Below, piece after piece: positions 11,630 through 24,804 of a DNA stretch of 64,000 nt. Made by a program: the position numbers and the translations under genes. Location of the stretch: NCBI RefSeq assembly GCF_037392515.1, contig NC_090280.1, positions 72,892,504 to 72,956,503 of the forward strand, written 5' to 3'. The first letter of the stretch is position 1, and each line of letters starts with the position of its first letter. Origin of the DNA: Haliotis asinina (lineage: Eukaryota; Mollusca; Gastropoda; Lepetellida; Haliotidae). Under the pieces are notes generated by a model that saw only the letters and a list, made by a program, of their open reading frames with translations, searched no databases and was not told the DNA's origin.

Positions 11630-12485
11630 ACTAGCAGGCATAAATACGACATATAGCCCGAAGCAAACCTAGTTTCAACCAAACCAGGCTCCAAAATGAG
11701 CTGCTTGAGGGGTAATACTTGCTGCTTGGACGTAACATTGGTCACGCACTTAACAGGTACCTCCGGTTATGAGATCTGGCGTTTTTATATGACATAGGAA
11801 ACTAACGACCGAGTGGATATTTGCAATGAAACACTTCTTGTCTGAAATTGTGAGTTTTCGCCGCAGTCAGCAACAGTCAGAATCGAACCAGACGGTCTGC
11901 TTGACATCACTTATTTATCGTTCTCCTTGAATATTACATATATTTCTACTCACCTGGTCCGTTCTGTTAGGTAATTATAAAGTAATAACGCATTTAAAAA
12001 CTAGTGTTTGCTTAAAACGCCGAGCATAATTCTTTGTAACAGAATTCATAAAGGTATAATGCCAGCATTTGATGGCCACATTCATATACGTTCACAAATT
12101 ATTAAAAGAAAAGTCTGCTCAAGATGCATACACCCAGTAGTAAAATACCTGTTGTAATGGTATCCTGTTGGTGCAAGTTATTTTTAACTAATTATGCTGC
12201 CTAGTACTTGTAAGTAGAAGCGATGTCTGATGTCACTAAAACCGCCTCATGTCATTTGCCTGCATGCCTTTCTAAATACATTTAATTTTACCTGCCATTT
12301 ATTCGAAGATTCAGATAATCGATCCTACCTCCCTGCAAATCTTCCACTGTAGAACCAGTTAACACCACATATTTGGCAACGATAAGCATAAATATTTAAA
12401 GAATACTTATCTCAATACATACACTGACACCAGCACTCTTGACATCCCCATAGTGCACTTTACGTATAAAGAAAATAGGCCAGGT
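11630..12485. other. No gene recognised
   Basis: AT-rich, no long frames, no recognised repeat. Confidence 0.45.
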
Positions 12486-12488
12486 GAA

Positions 12489-12690
12489 ACGGGTTTAACA
12501 TGGCACTTACGAATATTTCGCTCATATATGACGACGTCTGTACTAACCCAGCTGATTTTATAGCATTTAACTCACTGTTATACCATGCAGAGGTTAATGA
12601 TAAATACGTCAGACACATTTTACTGACTCCGAGCCGACCGGTCCTTGTTGTAGGCAACAGTCCCTGATTCTCGAACCACAACAACACGGA
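12489..12690 (+). repeat. Dispersed repeat family C
   Basis: Shares 'gaatatttcgct.atat', 'gttataccatgc' and 'ttactgactccga.ccgac' in the same order and orientation with 19612-19880. Family unnamed. Strand is given only as the shared orientation of the two copies. Confidence 0.55.
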
Positions 12691-12865
12691 GGAGGTCTAT
12701 GAAAACACAGAGAAATGGAGACTTCTGACAACCCGGCCGGACTCATCCATGCAGTGAAAAAGGACTGAAGACCTTTGGAAACTCTTATTTATATCAATGT
12801 CTGCCAAGACATATCAGCAATCTGGAAACGGATCAGCACTTAAAGAGGATAAAGATGGATCATCT

Positions 12866-15369
12866 GTTTGGATAGGGACCCATTTCCACCTCTACTTCAC
12901 TATTACGATCTATGGAATCTGGGAGGACAGGCGCCCATTTCCACCTCTATGTCACTATTATGATCTATGGCAGCTGTTTTAACGGGGACCCATTTCCACC
13001 TCTATTTCACTATTACGATCTATGGAATCTTGGAGGACAGGGGCCCATTTCCACCTCTATGTCACTATCATGATCTATGGCAGCTGTTTTAAAGGGAAGT
13101 CATTTCCACCACTATTTCACTATTACGATCTATGGAATCTGGGAGGACAGGGGCCCATTTCCACCTCTATGTCACTATTATGATCTATGGCAGCTGTTTT
13201 AACGGGGACCCATTTCCACCTCTATTTCACTATTACGATCTATGGAATCTGGGAGGATAGGGGCCCATTTCCACCTCTATGTCACTATTATGATCTATGG
13301 CAGCTGTTTTAAAGGGAAGTCATTTCCACCTCTATTTCACTATTACGATCTATGGAATCTGGGAGGACAGGGGCCCATTTCCACCTCTATTTCACTATTA
13401 CGATCTATGGAATCTGGGAGGTCGGGGGCCCATTTCCACCTCTATTTGACTATTACGATCTATGAAATCCTGGAGGTCGGGGGCCCATTTCCACCTCTAT
13501 TTTCACGATTGCGATCGATGGAATCTGTGAGGACGGGCGCCTATTTCCACCTCTATTTTCACTATTACGATCTATGGCAGCTGTTTTAACGGGGACCCAT
13601 TTCCACCTCTATTTCACTATTACGATCTATGGAATCTGTGAGGACAGGTACCCATATCCACCTCTATTTTCACTATTACGATCTATGGAATATGTGAGGA
13701 CAGGTACCCATTTCCACCTCTACTTGACTATTACGATCTATGGAATATGTGAGGACAGGGACCCATTTCCACTTCTATTTCACTATTACGATCTATGGAA
13801 TCTGTGAGGACAGGTACCCATTTCCACCTCTATTTTCACTATTCCGATCTATGGAATATGTGAGGACAGGTACCCATTTCCACTTCTATTTGACTATTAC
13901 GATGTATGGAATATGTGAGGACAGGTACCCATTTCCACTTCTATTTTCACTATCACGATCTATGGAATATGTGAGGACAGGTACCCATTTCCACTTCTAT
14001 TTGACTATTACGATGTATGGAATATGTGAGGACAGGTACCCATTTCCACTTCTATTTGACTATTACGATCTATGGAATCTGTGAGGACAGGTACCCATTT
14101 CCACCTCTATTTGACTATTACGATGTATGGAATATGTGAGGACAGGTACCCATTTCCACTTCTATTTGACTATTACGATGTATGGAATATGTGAGGACAG
14201 GTTCCCATTTCCACCTCTATTTTCACTATTACGATTTTTGGAATCTGTGAGGACAGGGACCCATTTCCACTTCTATTTTCACTATTACGATCTATGGAAT
14301 ATGTGAGGACAGGTACCCATTTCCACTTCTATTTGACTATTACGATGTATGGAATATGTGAGGACAGGGACCCATTTCCACTTCTATTTTCACTATTACG
14401 ATGTATGGAATATGTGAGGACAGGTACCCATTTCCACCTCTATTTCACTATTACGATCTATGGAATATGTGAGGACAGGTACCCATTTCCACCTCTATTT
14501 TCACTATTACGATCTATGGAATATGTGAGGACAGGTACCCATTTCCACTTCTATTTGACTATTACGATGTATGGAATATGTGAGGACAGGTACCCATTTC
14601 CACCTCTATTTTCACTATTCGATCTATGGAATATGTGAGGACAGGTACCCATTTCCACTTCTATTTGACTATTACGATCTATGGAATATGTGAGGACAGG
14701 TACCCATTTCCACTTCTATTTGACTATTACGATCTATGGAATCTGTGAGGACAGGTACCCATTTCCACCTCTATTTGACTATTACGATGTATGGAATATG
14801 TGAGGACAGGTTCCCATTTCCACCTCTATTTTCACTATTACGATCTATGGAATATGTGAGGACAGGTACCCATTTCCATCTCTATTTCACTATTACGATG
14901 TATGGAATATGTGAGGACAGGTACCCATTCCCACCTCTTTTTTCACTATTACGATTTTTGGAATCTGTGAGGACAGGGACCCATTTCCACTTCTATTTTC
15001 ACTATTACGATCTATGGAATATGTGAGGACAGGGACCCATTTCCACTTCTATTTTCACTATTACGATGTATGGAATATGTGAGGACAGGTACCCATTTCC
15101 ACTTCTATTTGACTATTACGATCTATGGAATATGTGAGGACAGGTACCCATTTCCACCTCTATTTTCACTATTACGATCTATGGAATCTGTGAGGACAGG
15201 TACCCATTTCCACCTCTATTTTCACTATTACGATCTATGGAATCTGTGAGGACAGGGACCCATTTCCACCTCTATTTTCACTATTACGATCTATGGAATA
15301 TGTGAGGACAGGTACCCATTTCCACCTCTATTTCAAGAATTTGCGACCTGTGGAATCTGTTTGAACAGG
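12866..15369. repeat. Minisatellite array, 55-56 bp unit, about 45 copies
   Basis: Each unit carries 'cccatttccac', 'ttctattt' or 'cctctattt', 'actattacgat' and 'tatggaatatgtgaggac'. Units are 55 bp, or 56 bp when the T run is one longer. To about 13350, unit type 'gaatctgggagg' alternates with 'cagctgtttt', and the second type itself alternates between 'aacggggacc' and 'aaagggaagt', giving a four-unit (~220 bp) higher-order period. From about 13630 to the end the array is a homogenised monomer with 'tgtgaggacag' and many GGTACC sites. Frames of up to 115 codons inside it are by-products of a unit length not divisible by three. The last unit decays at 15330-15369. Confidence 0.95.
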
Positions 15370-15935
15370 TTCTAAGATTATTCGGTATCGTTTGGCATTC
15401 TATATCTATACATGGTGAGCTACCAAAATAGGCCAGATAATTAATGCCAGTTAACGACCTCGCGTTAGGAGCCTGGCACCTGTCAACACAGTCCTGTCAT
15501 GACGCTGACAAACAGAGTCGGGGAAAACTATTGAAAACAGTCACTTGTAGCCTATAGTGGAATGTGTCGCTGAGCGTGTCCGCACTAGGTGTTTGTGAAC
15601 TGTGTTCAGCCATTCTAACTTATGTCTGACATCATCAGTAACTAACGTTCAGCGCTTAATCCCCGTTTGACGTTTTACACATTGAAGCAGTTTTGTTTCT
15701 ATTTTAATATCAAGAACATAAAAAGACAGACGTTATTGCGAAAACCGAGTTGGCCTCTGGCCATGCATATATGATATTATAAATTTATTTTTAGGTGACG
15801 GTCGGCAAATTCGTCAGTTAGTGTTTCTGAAATGAAAAGCTTGATATACATTAAATGCATATGGATAGGCCCAGACATCAATGAATTGTCAAGGAGCTTA
15901 ATTAACGATTACGGTGCCAACATGCATCACAAAAA
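15370..15935. other. No gene recognised
   Basis: Single-copy-looking sequence right of the minisatellite, without recognisable frames. Confidence 0.45.
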
Positions 15936-15939
15936 TATT

Positions 15940-16087
15940 AAGAGAGCTTTACGCCACTTCTAGCAATCTTCCAGCACTATCAAGGCGGGGACACTAGAAC
16001 CAGACTTCACATATTGTATCCATATGGGAATCGAAACCGGGTTTTGACGAGCGAACACTTTAACCAGTAGTCTACCCCACTGCCCCA
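15940..16087 (-). repeat. SINE family B (tRNA-derived)
   Basis: Minus-strand copy: complement of the tail ('tttacgccacttctagcaat'), the 'gggaatcgaaaccgggtttt' B-box region and the head 'accagtagtctaccccactg'. Confidence 0.8.
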
Positions 16088-16519
16088 TGACATTTAGAGA
16101 CGTTGACTTGTAGAGCAGACGTGAATACACCCATATGTATTCGGGTAGCTAATAATATTAACAACTACACCGTCGCTATTAACCTGTTGACTACAGAACA
16201 AAACCAAAACGATATCACCTAACAGAAAATGTAGCACTGCTGACGTAAGCTGGTTGAAACCTTGCCAAGCCCTGACTCCAAACTGTTTCACTCGATAGAC
16301 CTTTGGGTATCGCTTACACACAAGCCGGCTCGGACCACGAGCTTGTACATATAGTGTGACTATATATCGGGTTTCTTGCTATTATTTCACGAAACAGTCA
16401 ATAAAAACATCTGCCCTGTGAGATGACCTTTCCATGTCAAGTTATACAGTGCTGTACTGAGGCCCGACCCAAGGATTTTGTGTATGGCGTTAGACCTGGT
16501 TGGTTAACTGTTCATTTAA

Positions 16520-16630
16520 ATTGTTTGTCGTTTAACGCAACAATCAGAAATGTCAGAGCAATATGCCGGTAGTTTGCAAATAATGCGGTTTGGACCAGAC
16601 AATCTTGTGATCAACAACATAAGCAGAACA
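16520..16630 (-). repeat. SINE family A, degenerate fragment
   Basis: 'caaataatgcggtttggacc' followed by 'agacaatcttgtgatcaaca' is the complement of the family A middle. Confidence 0.55.
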
Positions 16631-16747
16631 TTGTGAAGAAATGACAGTGCAGTGTTCATGTCGGGTACAACACACACATTTGCCCAATATGTGTGCATAC
16701 ACGTTCCTGCGACATTTAGGTCCACTGTACGGCACATGCTTTGTCAA

Positions 16748-16815
16748 TGGGTGGTGAGGTAGATTATGGTTCGATTCCAAACATTTTGGTACATTGTGTG
16801 AAGCCGACCTAGCTT
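16748..16815 (+). repeat. SINE family B, 5' fragment
   Basis: 'gggtggtgaggtagattatg', 'ggttcgattcc' (a good B box) and 'ttgtgtgaagccgacc'. The tail is missing. Confidence 0.5.
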
Positions 16816-16819
16816 ATAC

Positions 16820-17550
16820 AGTGTTACATTAGTGGGGTGGTGGGGCGGACTGGATAGACCGGATGGTGGGACGGTTTCAGTGAATGGATGTATTGTATTT
16901 CACGATAACACTTACATAGTTCTCTACAGGGCAGACAGGTATATCGTCACCGAGTGTGTGATCAGTCTATATATTTGGTACTTGCTGTAAAGTATGGTGG
17001 GTGGGAGGATGGCTTTGGGAGGATGAGGAATACATTGTGTGTTGACAGAGTCAAGAGGGAAACACTGTCGTAGTGCAATGAAATGGATGGATCAATAAAT
17101 AAATGGATGGGGATGAATACAGACGAACATGAAGGGAAGCGAAAGGACAAGTTGGCGCTGAGGGTGACATGCGTACAAGAAGAATGACAGACCCTCTCTC
17201 ATGTATGTTTTCTAATATCGAGACCTGGGCGCGTCCGAACGTTGTATGACAGGGCGCGTTATGTGACAAGACACTTTATGTGACAGGACAGCTTGTGTTC
17301 TTTGGCTGGATTCCGTGCGATTTGTTGCCGAACCGGTGTGTACTCACGTGCGACAGAAACAATGCATTTACTGGATATGGCTAAAACCATGAAATACAGT
17401 TCGGCACACATTACCCAAACACACAACTGCATGACACCCCAGGAGATTGGATGTAAAACACGTTGGAAACAGTTCCTTGCAATCACATTCATCTGAAACA
17501 CCAGAAGAACCAAAGCACGCCTCGGTTACCAGCAAGACAGAGAGAAATAG
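16820..17550. other. No gene recognised
   Basis: Short overlapping frames on both strands. I see no family resemblance upstream of the Tc1-like remnant. Confidence 0.4.
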
Positions 17551-17555
17551 GCAAC

Positions 17556-18225
17556 GAACGACCATGTTGCAAGAATCCTGGGTTGCGTAGAAAGACCGAT
17601 TGGGATATTGGTCACACTTTACAGACAACCTGGCCGGACAGCAGAGTGTCCTATGGGGTCAACCGAAAGTCACTACCCCACACGTGGAGCGATATTTACG
17701 GACGCTTGATTTTTTAAGGAACAGATTCCTTGCTGTGACGTCACCATCAGTGCCACGCCTTGGTCAGCGCGTCAGCAAGCGGACACAGTCCAGACGACTT
17801 CGTCAGCATGGAATCAGAACTGTAGACCGCTCAGACGCATGGACTTACGGCCGGATTATCGACGTCGAAGATTGGTTTGGACCAGGAATGTTCACCAGTG
17901 GCAGCAACGGAAGTGGTTCAGCGAAGAGTAAGTTCCAGCTGAACAAAACTGACGTCTACTGACGGCTTGGGGAATGGATGGTACGTTATTGCGTTCAGAA
18001 AACGGAAGCATATGGTGTAGGGAGTGTGATGGTTTGCCCAGGTGGCATTTATGAGAACACCAAGACCGACCTCGTTATCATCAGTGGAAACCTGACAACT
18101 CGTCGGTATATTGACGAGGTACTGTGGCTCCATATCTTGCCTCTCCCCAAGCCACACCTAGGAACATTGTTTCAACAAGACAATGCCACCCTTCACAACA
18201 GCCTGTCTCAATGCCAATAATGTGC
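17556..18225 (+). pseudogene. Tc1-like transposase, frameshifted remnant
   Basis: Translated pieces follow the order of Tc1-type DDE transposases. An N-terminal DNA-binding segment (HVARILGC..., 'TLYRQPGRTAE') starts near 17562. After a frame change comes 'RYLRTLDFLRNRFLAVTS', 'LRQHGIRTV' and 'SKFQLNKTDVY', ending in a stop at 17959. After another interruption come 'GVGSVMVCPGGIY' and 'GTLFQQDNATLH', the last carrying a catalytic aspartate. At least one frameshift and one stop break the gene, and the region near the second aspartate is altered, so no active enzyme is expected. The terminal inverted repeats of the parent element were not found. Confidence 0.75.
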
Positions 18226-18229
18226 CCGT

Positions 18230-19605
18230 CCTGCCGTGGCCACCAAGATCCACTGATACGTCTCCGATAGGGACAGAATGAAGTCGTATCTCCAGTCACG
18301 TAATCATGAAACTTACACAGTCGACCCGACTGCGTCTTGTGACGTGCATAGATGTGAGAGTAACATACGTTTTGGCGTTTTGGTGGGGCATGTGCTCGAA
18401 TACTGGACAATCACCGCCCATGCGATAACATTCCTTGTACCACCGTTACATTTACCACGTTCTCTTTCCTTGTGTCAGACATGCTTCAAATACATCTTCT
18501 TATACTGAGATATTGCCGATGTGACGTTAAACATTAACTCACTCACTCTTCTTATACATTTTCTTATATATATACATAGTACATAGCGTGGGGGGCGGGG
18601 TGGGGGATAGTGGTGTTCTTTTGTACGTGAGTTTTACGTCTCGATATTTTAGCTGGGAATTTTATTCAGGACAGATTAATATATATATTCGGCCATATAT
18701 TTGCTTCTGACGCCAGATGACCATGGAATTTGTGAGATGATTGGCCTAAGCGCCCTACTGTCGATCACGCCATGTACTGCGAGACAAACCCATCAATATC
18801 ACGTCAGTCCCCCACAGTTCTCAAGACGATGCCAGATTCGACTAGGCACACTCCCCATTTCCAGACTCAATCATGTAAGTACTGACCGCCGCCATGTAGC
18901 TGAGCGCAGCGTTAGAGATAAACAAGCAAAATATTTCTTGAGGCCAAATACCCACCCCTCCTTGAATGTATTTCCGTTAGCAGGGACAAGGAACGAAGGG
19001 AGAACATAACTGGTTATATTTCAGAAGCACGGATCGCTTCGTCACGATACTTCACCGTGGTGATAATGCGGTACAATGGTGACTGATACCGTGGTAACGA
19101 TAAGAGAAGGACAGAGTGTGTGAACGGAATGAGAGAAGAGCGGAGTACAGATGGATAGGTAGCATACAGAAAACTAAACAAGAAACAGTCCATTTTGTTC
19201 AATAAATAAATAAAGCATTAAGCACGTAGAATAGTGTTTGTTGTCTGGTTCACTGTATGTCACGGTGCCCTAATAACATGAGGATACACACATGGAATGT
19301 ATAATAGCCTTCACAGGTCAATAAAACGGCAATTAAATATATTCAATTTCAGAACTGAAAGCATCTCCCCATCTGTTGAACCAGCATCACTGCGTGATTT
19401 GCGTTCACACCCCAATGTGTCATGTACAGTGATTAAAATCGAGGCTATTAATGTAAGTACGTCTTTTTATTTGATTGCCATTACCGTGTTCAGTTCGTAT
19501 ACCGCGATTGGACCAGGACTCATGCATGGGTGCAACATTCATTTACATTTTTAGAGTAAGACGTATACACTGTTGTGCGTCCTGTATACGATTAAAATAA
19601 GTGAG
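18230..19605. other. No gene recognised; SINE tail remnant at 18515-18545
   Basis: Only short frames. 'gagatattgccgatgtgacg' followed by 'ttaactcactcactc' at 18508-18545 is a lone SINE 3' end. Confidence 0.4.
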
Positions 19606-19611
19606 TGAAAC

Positions 19612-19880
19612 GTCCCACTGAAGAATATTTCGCTTATATCGCGACGTGTATGTGTGTGTTTGTGTGGCTGCTTGTTCTTGCTCAAACTTAAGCTGGTTTC
19701 ATAGTGCTAGTTCACTGATATACCATGCCATATCCATACCATGAATAACCAACTCAGGCACCTTATACTGACTCCGACCCGACAGTCCTGTTGTGCCCAG
19801 TAATCCCGAGCGCCAGACAGGGACAAGTATTTTAACGTCTTTTGGTATGACGCCGCCGGGGATAGAACCCTCTTAAAACT
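19612..19880 (+). repeat. Dispersed repeat family C, longer copy
   Basis: Same blocks as 12489-12690 and extends further, to 'acgccgccggggatagaacc'. The end resembles a tRNA-like B box, so this may be another tRNA-related SINE. Confidence 0.55.
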
Positions 19881-20197
19881 TACCTTCAAATTTCAAAAGC
19901 ATGTAATAAATGTTAGCCCCAGTAACAGTTATGTGGTGGTAATGGAGGAACCAAAGGGCAAGACATATTGTTATCGTGCATGGAGATAACATGCATGCTT
20001 ATGATTTCCAATTGATTGACTCGCTACTCGAACTCCCGTCTGAAGACTGAAACACCCTTGACACTCTCCAAACAGCTCGAGTCGATGTGGAGTACAAAGA
20101 ATGGACGCTTGGAATCTCCTTGTATAGCTACGTAAGGCAGACGAACGGTTTACCCCGAGTCCCTCAGGTGAACGGTGAACCCCTCAACTGTCCAGAA

Positions 20198-20345
20198 GCG
20201 ATGGGGTATCATAGTGGTGAGGCGTTCGACCGTCACGCCGAGGAGCCGGGTTCGATTCCTATCATGGACAAAATGATGCTCCCTGCCGTGATATTGCGGA
20301 AATGTTGCTTAAAGCGGCTTAAAACTAAACTCACTCATCCATCAA
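20198..20345 (+). repeat. SINE family B (tRNA-derived)
   Basis: The head 'catagtggtgaggcgttcga' is followed by 'gggttcgattcc' (B box), 'ccgtgatattgcggaaat' and the tail 'ggcttaaaactaaactcact'. Confidence 0.8.
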
Positions 20346-22800
20346 CTGTCCACTGACATCAAGCCGTTGCGAGTAATGTCACCATGTGTTTTGTTTAGGT
20401 TCATACTTTTCAGGGAAGAGGGGTTTACATACCCACCCCAAAAAACGTCAGTATCTTTTTGGAGTCACATCACTGTTTTGCCATTTGCCTAGAAGTTGTA
20501 GACTGGTTCACCACCGTGGGAGTTACGGCATCAAATTTCGGATATATAACATTTCACACAACACGTGATTTCCTTGCCGGCCGAGGTTTCCCTGGACACA
20601 AGTGGAGCAGAGGGTAGTGTTCCTCTGTGAATTGACATTCGCCTTAAATTAGTATCACCTGACAGCGTCTCTAACCCAGTCGTCGGCAAGTCAATGTTCT
20701 TGAGGGTAGTTTCTTTGGCCCCACGTTTCTCACAGTCTACATTGAGGAATGGTTTTTACAGTAACGCATGGCAAACACTTGTCTAGCTAACTGTAAGAAA
20801 CTATCCTCTAATATATTCAGTGTATTTAAGGTGGTAATTGGGAAATAAGGGACAAGTCATTTTTGGAGGCGGAGCATGAGGCATTTATTCTGGTTATCGC
20901 TAAAGGTGGAAAAACACAGGGGCATGTAAGGCTAAAGTTCCCATTAACGGAGTCTTAGGTCTATAATTTTGTATAAGACAGTGTTAGTGACATTGCAGCT
21001 GTACATATTATACCTATATGATAGTTTTAGCGTTACAAGTCCCTGTTGAAAATAATGTTTATGCCTGGGAATGTGGGCTAATCTCTTATCGGTAGTTACT
21101 ATCCAGTGGCCAGCTGTAAAATATTCTGAAATAGTCATAATGACACTGGTCAGCCCTTCTGCTTGATCTTATCTTTAGTTTTCATAAATAGAGCTGACAA
21201 GTTGATTAGGTACATGGGACTTCAGGTACAGTAACCAGCAGCACCCTTTTGAAGGCGGGGTTCATGTTTCGAAATCCTCATTCTTCAATAATGCATACTT
21301 AGTATCTTTGTAATTTGCAAATACCACATGGGTTTGCCAGCCGTACTTGCTGTCCTCAGCGCTTATTTCTTGGTGCCTTTTAAACAATACTTGACTTATG
21401 AACACGGACGTATGAGCACGATACATTTCAAACTTTCCCTTCATGTCTATACTATCTCAAAAAAAGAAACGCATAGGCGATTTGTCTGTTCAAAAATCTG
21501 TTAATTACCTATTATGTTCAGGCAATCGTCAAAATATACAACAAAAGTGTTGATAACATGATTTAACACAATTGCACAAGTAAAAAAATCGATTTTACCT
21601 GAAAATATTCATTTTGAATAGATTTCTTTCGAGGATTAGAAAGGCATCACCACAACGCAACAGAAATCTTTCAGTTGAAATTGTGCAGCAAAGAGCATCA
21701 TTCACTGTCTGGCAATAGAAATCCAGATTACTTTCAGAAAATGTCATTGGCACTAAAGTCTATTTGTGGACGAGTTATGAGTGTTTAAAAATACATTTTG
21801 GCAACAGATTTCACGTCTATGAATGACATCCAGGTTGTCAATGAATTCATTAAAGATCGCACATACGGTCGTGGTGTGTGTCATTATAGCCCCGCCATTA
21901 AAACTACTCATTTCGACATTTAATTAACTTAACTCGCCCTTTTGACAACAATGCACTATTCTCTCTTGGACCTCGAACGAAATTTCCACCAATCAGAGGG
22001 GCGCCTCGATCCGTGACGCGATATGATGTTTACCTGTGTGGGTTGCTGTAATATTCCTGTACATTTCCGGGGTTAGATTATTTTGGTTATAGGTTCGTCT
22101 AAACCTTCAATCATGACAACTGTTTTGAAAAATGAAAGCTTTATGTTTTCACCATCTACAGCCATTTGATTTTGTCACCTGCTTTATTTTCCTAGATACA
22201 ACTTGTTTTCATAGACGATTCTGCCAAAATAGCTTCTTGTCATAATTGTTGTAAATCGTTTTGTTACAAGCAGTGTCTTGCAAAACGTGATTCAAAATCA
22301 TATTTAGCTACAAGTAGGGAGTGGTTTTGATCTTCTAATTTGATGAATGAATGAATATGACGAATATAATGTTTTACAGCTTGTTCTTTGAGACAGGGGA
22401 TTTTAGCGATTCTCCGACTTTTCATGGAAATGTGTGGTGATTTATTTATTGAAACTTTACATTTTTCTTGTAACTAGAATCAGTTGTTTTTGTTTCCTGT
22501 TTACGTCTAGGGTGACAACATGTTATATGGAATTATTTCATATTATCCACAATGCCAAGATGGCCGCCATTGTAGTTTTACTACTTATACATAGCAGAGG
22601 ACTAAAGTTGTACTGATATGTAAAACAAACAATTGATTTGGTGTTACATGTTTAAAAAAACTAAATTTCAATGTTATGGTTAATAAAAGCTTCACATTCC
22701 TAAAATATTTGATGAAATAAGATTATCCAAAGTATTAGAAAACTATGCTTCACGGTCGATAACTGCGTCTAAGCCCTTGTTGTAGCCTTGTTGTCGGAAG
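20346..22800. other. No gene recognised; possible Tc1-like terminus near 21451
   Basis: AT-rich sequence with short frames. 'atctcaaaaaaagaaacgca' at 21451-21470 resembles termini I associate with Tc1-like elements, but no matching second end or transposase was found next to it. Confidence 0.3.
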
Positions 22801-23066
22801 TGGAGTCATCTACAAGCCAAAGCTGTTCAGGCAACAATCACCTGCCACTCAAAAAGACATGTCTCTGTGGACAATAAATCAGTCTATCTGCATTGACATA
22901 GATCTCTGCTGGCATGCTGACTTTATTGCATTCATTGCATTTACTCTATGTCAGTTCAACCAATCCACGGGGAGCAGAATCTCTCGACATCATAACACCA
23001 GAAAAGGGATAAGCTGGCCATCACAAATGCTCCAACCATGGGCAACGGGTGAAGGTATATGATTGG
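22801..23066 (+). repeat. Dispersed repeat D, copy 1
   Basis: About 265 bp, closely matched in reverse orientation by 29616-29869. Shared blocks include 'ctacaagccaaagctgttc', 'gcaacaatcacctgcca', 'ccaatccacggggagcag' and 'aaaagggataagctg'. Both copies can be read as fairly open frames, but no protein family is recognised. Confidence 0.7.
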
Positions 23067-23069
23067 CTG

Positions 23070-23465
23070 CAGATACTGTTTCCAAACTAGGTAGTTTTCT
23101 GGCTCAATGTGATATTCTAGATGGTGGGAGCTTTTCATTTAATGTCTTGTCTCATCTACAGACATCACATTGTTTGGTACTAAACGTCTGTGCAATGTGA
23201 TCTGGTAATGGTGATAGGCTTTTGTGTTGTATAAGTCTTTGGTTTGCGTGTATTGATGTACTAGTATTTTTGTTTTAATGTTGGACTTGTTTCTTGGTGT
23301 GTTTCTCTGTGTTGACAATGTATGGCAGTGTTTAGCAGTGTATGGCATTGTATGGCAAAAACAAGCACTCCTACACGGCGATAAAGTCGGGCACATCTGA
23401 TTTCCATGGACACAAACAGTTCTTCTCGAGTTCACAAAAACAGGAAAACAAACAAGAAAACAAGA
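23070..23465. other. No gene recognised
   Basis: Only short frames; no recognised repeat. Confidence 0.4.
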
Positions 23466-23882
23466 CTACGTTTTTTTAATGTCATCATTCCCAACATAGA
23501 ACAGTACCAAACCCTCGAACACCAACCTTGTTCCCGCAGGATGTATGTCTAAATTGACCTTGTTGAAATTTGAGATCTGAACAAGGTCAAAGGTAACTGA
23601 AGCCCGACACGTAAAACCAGAGATAAAAAAAACTTGTTTGGAGAAAAACATCTGGAACCGTGTTCCCTCGACGTATGCAACGCTGCCTATTCTACTAGAC
23701 AGTTTACAGTAGTAGACACAAAAGAGTCCTTGATCCACTTCTGTCCATGGATTGTCTTCTTGGCAGTCGTACTGCCTCTGGGGGACTTCAAGGTCCATTT
23801 CCGCCCCCAGGACGATGGCATCCACGCTCCTGATAATAAAGGTAAACCTATTTTTGGGTACTGTGTGTGTTCATGCAAAATA
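23466..23882 (-). other. Unrecognised open segment, possible exon or old gene copy
   Basis: The minus-strand frame is open for about 139 codons down to a stop at 23466. A second minus frame is also open through 23687-23908, and the plus strand has an open frame at 23634-23939. On the minus strand a polypyrimidine-AG ('tttacctttattatcag') sits at about 23839, and a GTAAAC donor-like site follows in the middle. I recognise no domain, and the presence of three open frames weakens a coding claim. Confidence 0.2.
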
Positions 23883-24079
23883 TATGCTTCCACGAGAATT
23901 AATCTCAAACATGAAACTCAAGTTGTGACTTGGCAGTAGACGTCATTGTAAAACACTGTCACTGTTTTCTTTAAAAGATCGTTTGAAAGAACAGTTGCTT
24001 CCGTGATCGACGATTGTTCTAATAAAGGTAAATAGTATTCTACATCAGGTATACTTCCCACACATATTAAGACTACATG

Positions 24080-24235
24080 AATGTTTTTTATACCGCTTTT
24101 AGCAACATTCCAGTTATATCACGGCAAAAAACAACAACAAATGTACGCTCCACACATTATTCCCTTGTGGGAAATCGAATTAGGGTTGTTGGGAGTGTCA
24201 CGAAAGAACGCTTTAACCATTCGGTTATTCGACGA
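24080..24235 (-). repeat. SINE family B, diverged copy with A/C insertion
   Basis: Complement of the tail ('taccgcttttagcaacattc'), 'tgggaaatcgaattagggt' in the B-box region and 'gaacgctttaaccattcgg' in the head. An A/C-rich stretch interrupts the middle. Confidence 0.65.
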
Positions 24236-24748
24236 TACCCATAGGTTTAAATACAAACAAATATGTCGGGTCGGGAAAAGCAAGATTTTATCTAAATATT
24301 AAACTGAAATATTGAAATACTTTACCAGCAGGTGGTCGCGCAGTCAGCCAGTACACTGACTCTCAAAGTGACCATCCGGGACTTGCTTTGTCTCGAACTA
24401 CCTACTGAAGGACGGAATGGTGGGTTAACACTAAGTTCTGCCATCCATAGATAGCATCGTACAGGGCATGCACCAAGGGGGCCCTATCTACATTACCACC
24501 TAAATCTACCAGTCAAGTGCAGTCAGCATTGGGCCTACTGGGGATGCTGAAAAGACTGGGGTCACAGAGCGTGCCAACCCTAAACTAGCTGGGTTGCTGT
24601 AACAACCATCCTGACTGTACAATCACCACCAAACCTAATCCATGTACAGTCGGCGGGGGGCTACGCGGAGAGTGGGCGTAGGATGGAGCCACCATGAGAC
24701 AAAAGCTCATCCCATCGGTCCCTCAGAAAGCCAGTGTACTAAAGTCCA

Positions 24749-24804
24749 GGTGGAAGGGTTCAGAGTGACACAACACCAAATCCAGAGTGTGCCAGGGCAC
24801 CTGG
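24749..24804 (+). repeat. 55-bp direct repeat, copy 1
   Basis: Begins 'ggtggaagggtt', contains 'acacaacaccaaatccag' and ends 'gtgccagggcacctgg'. Repeated with few changes at 24946-25000. Confidence 0.7.

Noticed and set aside
13242..15026. Series of 77-115 codon frames reading MEYVRTGTHFHFY-type repeats
   Set aside because: They are produced by the 55-bp minisatellite cycling through three frames. There is no splice or start context and no protein family.
12866..15369. CRISPR-like regular repeats
   Set aside because: Units are contiguous with no unique spacers, and the genome is animal.
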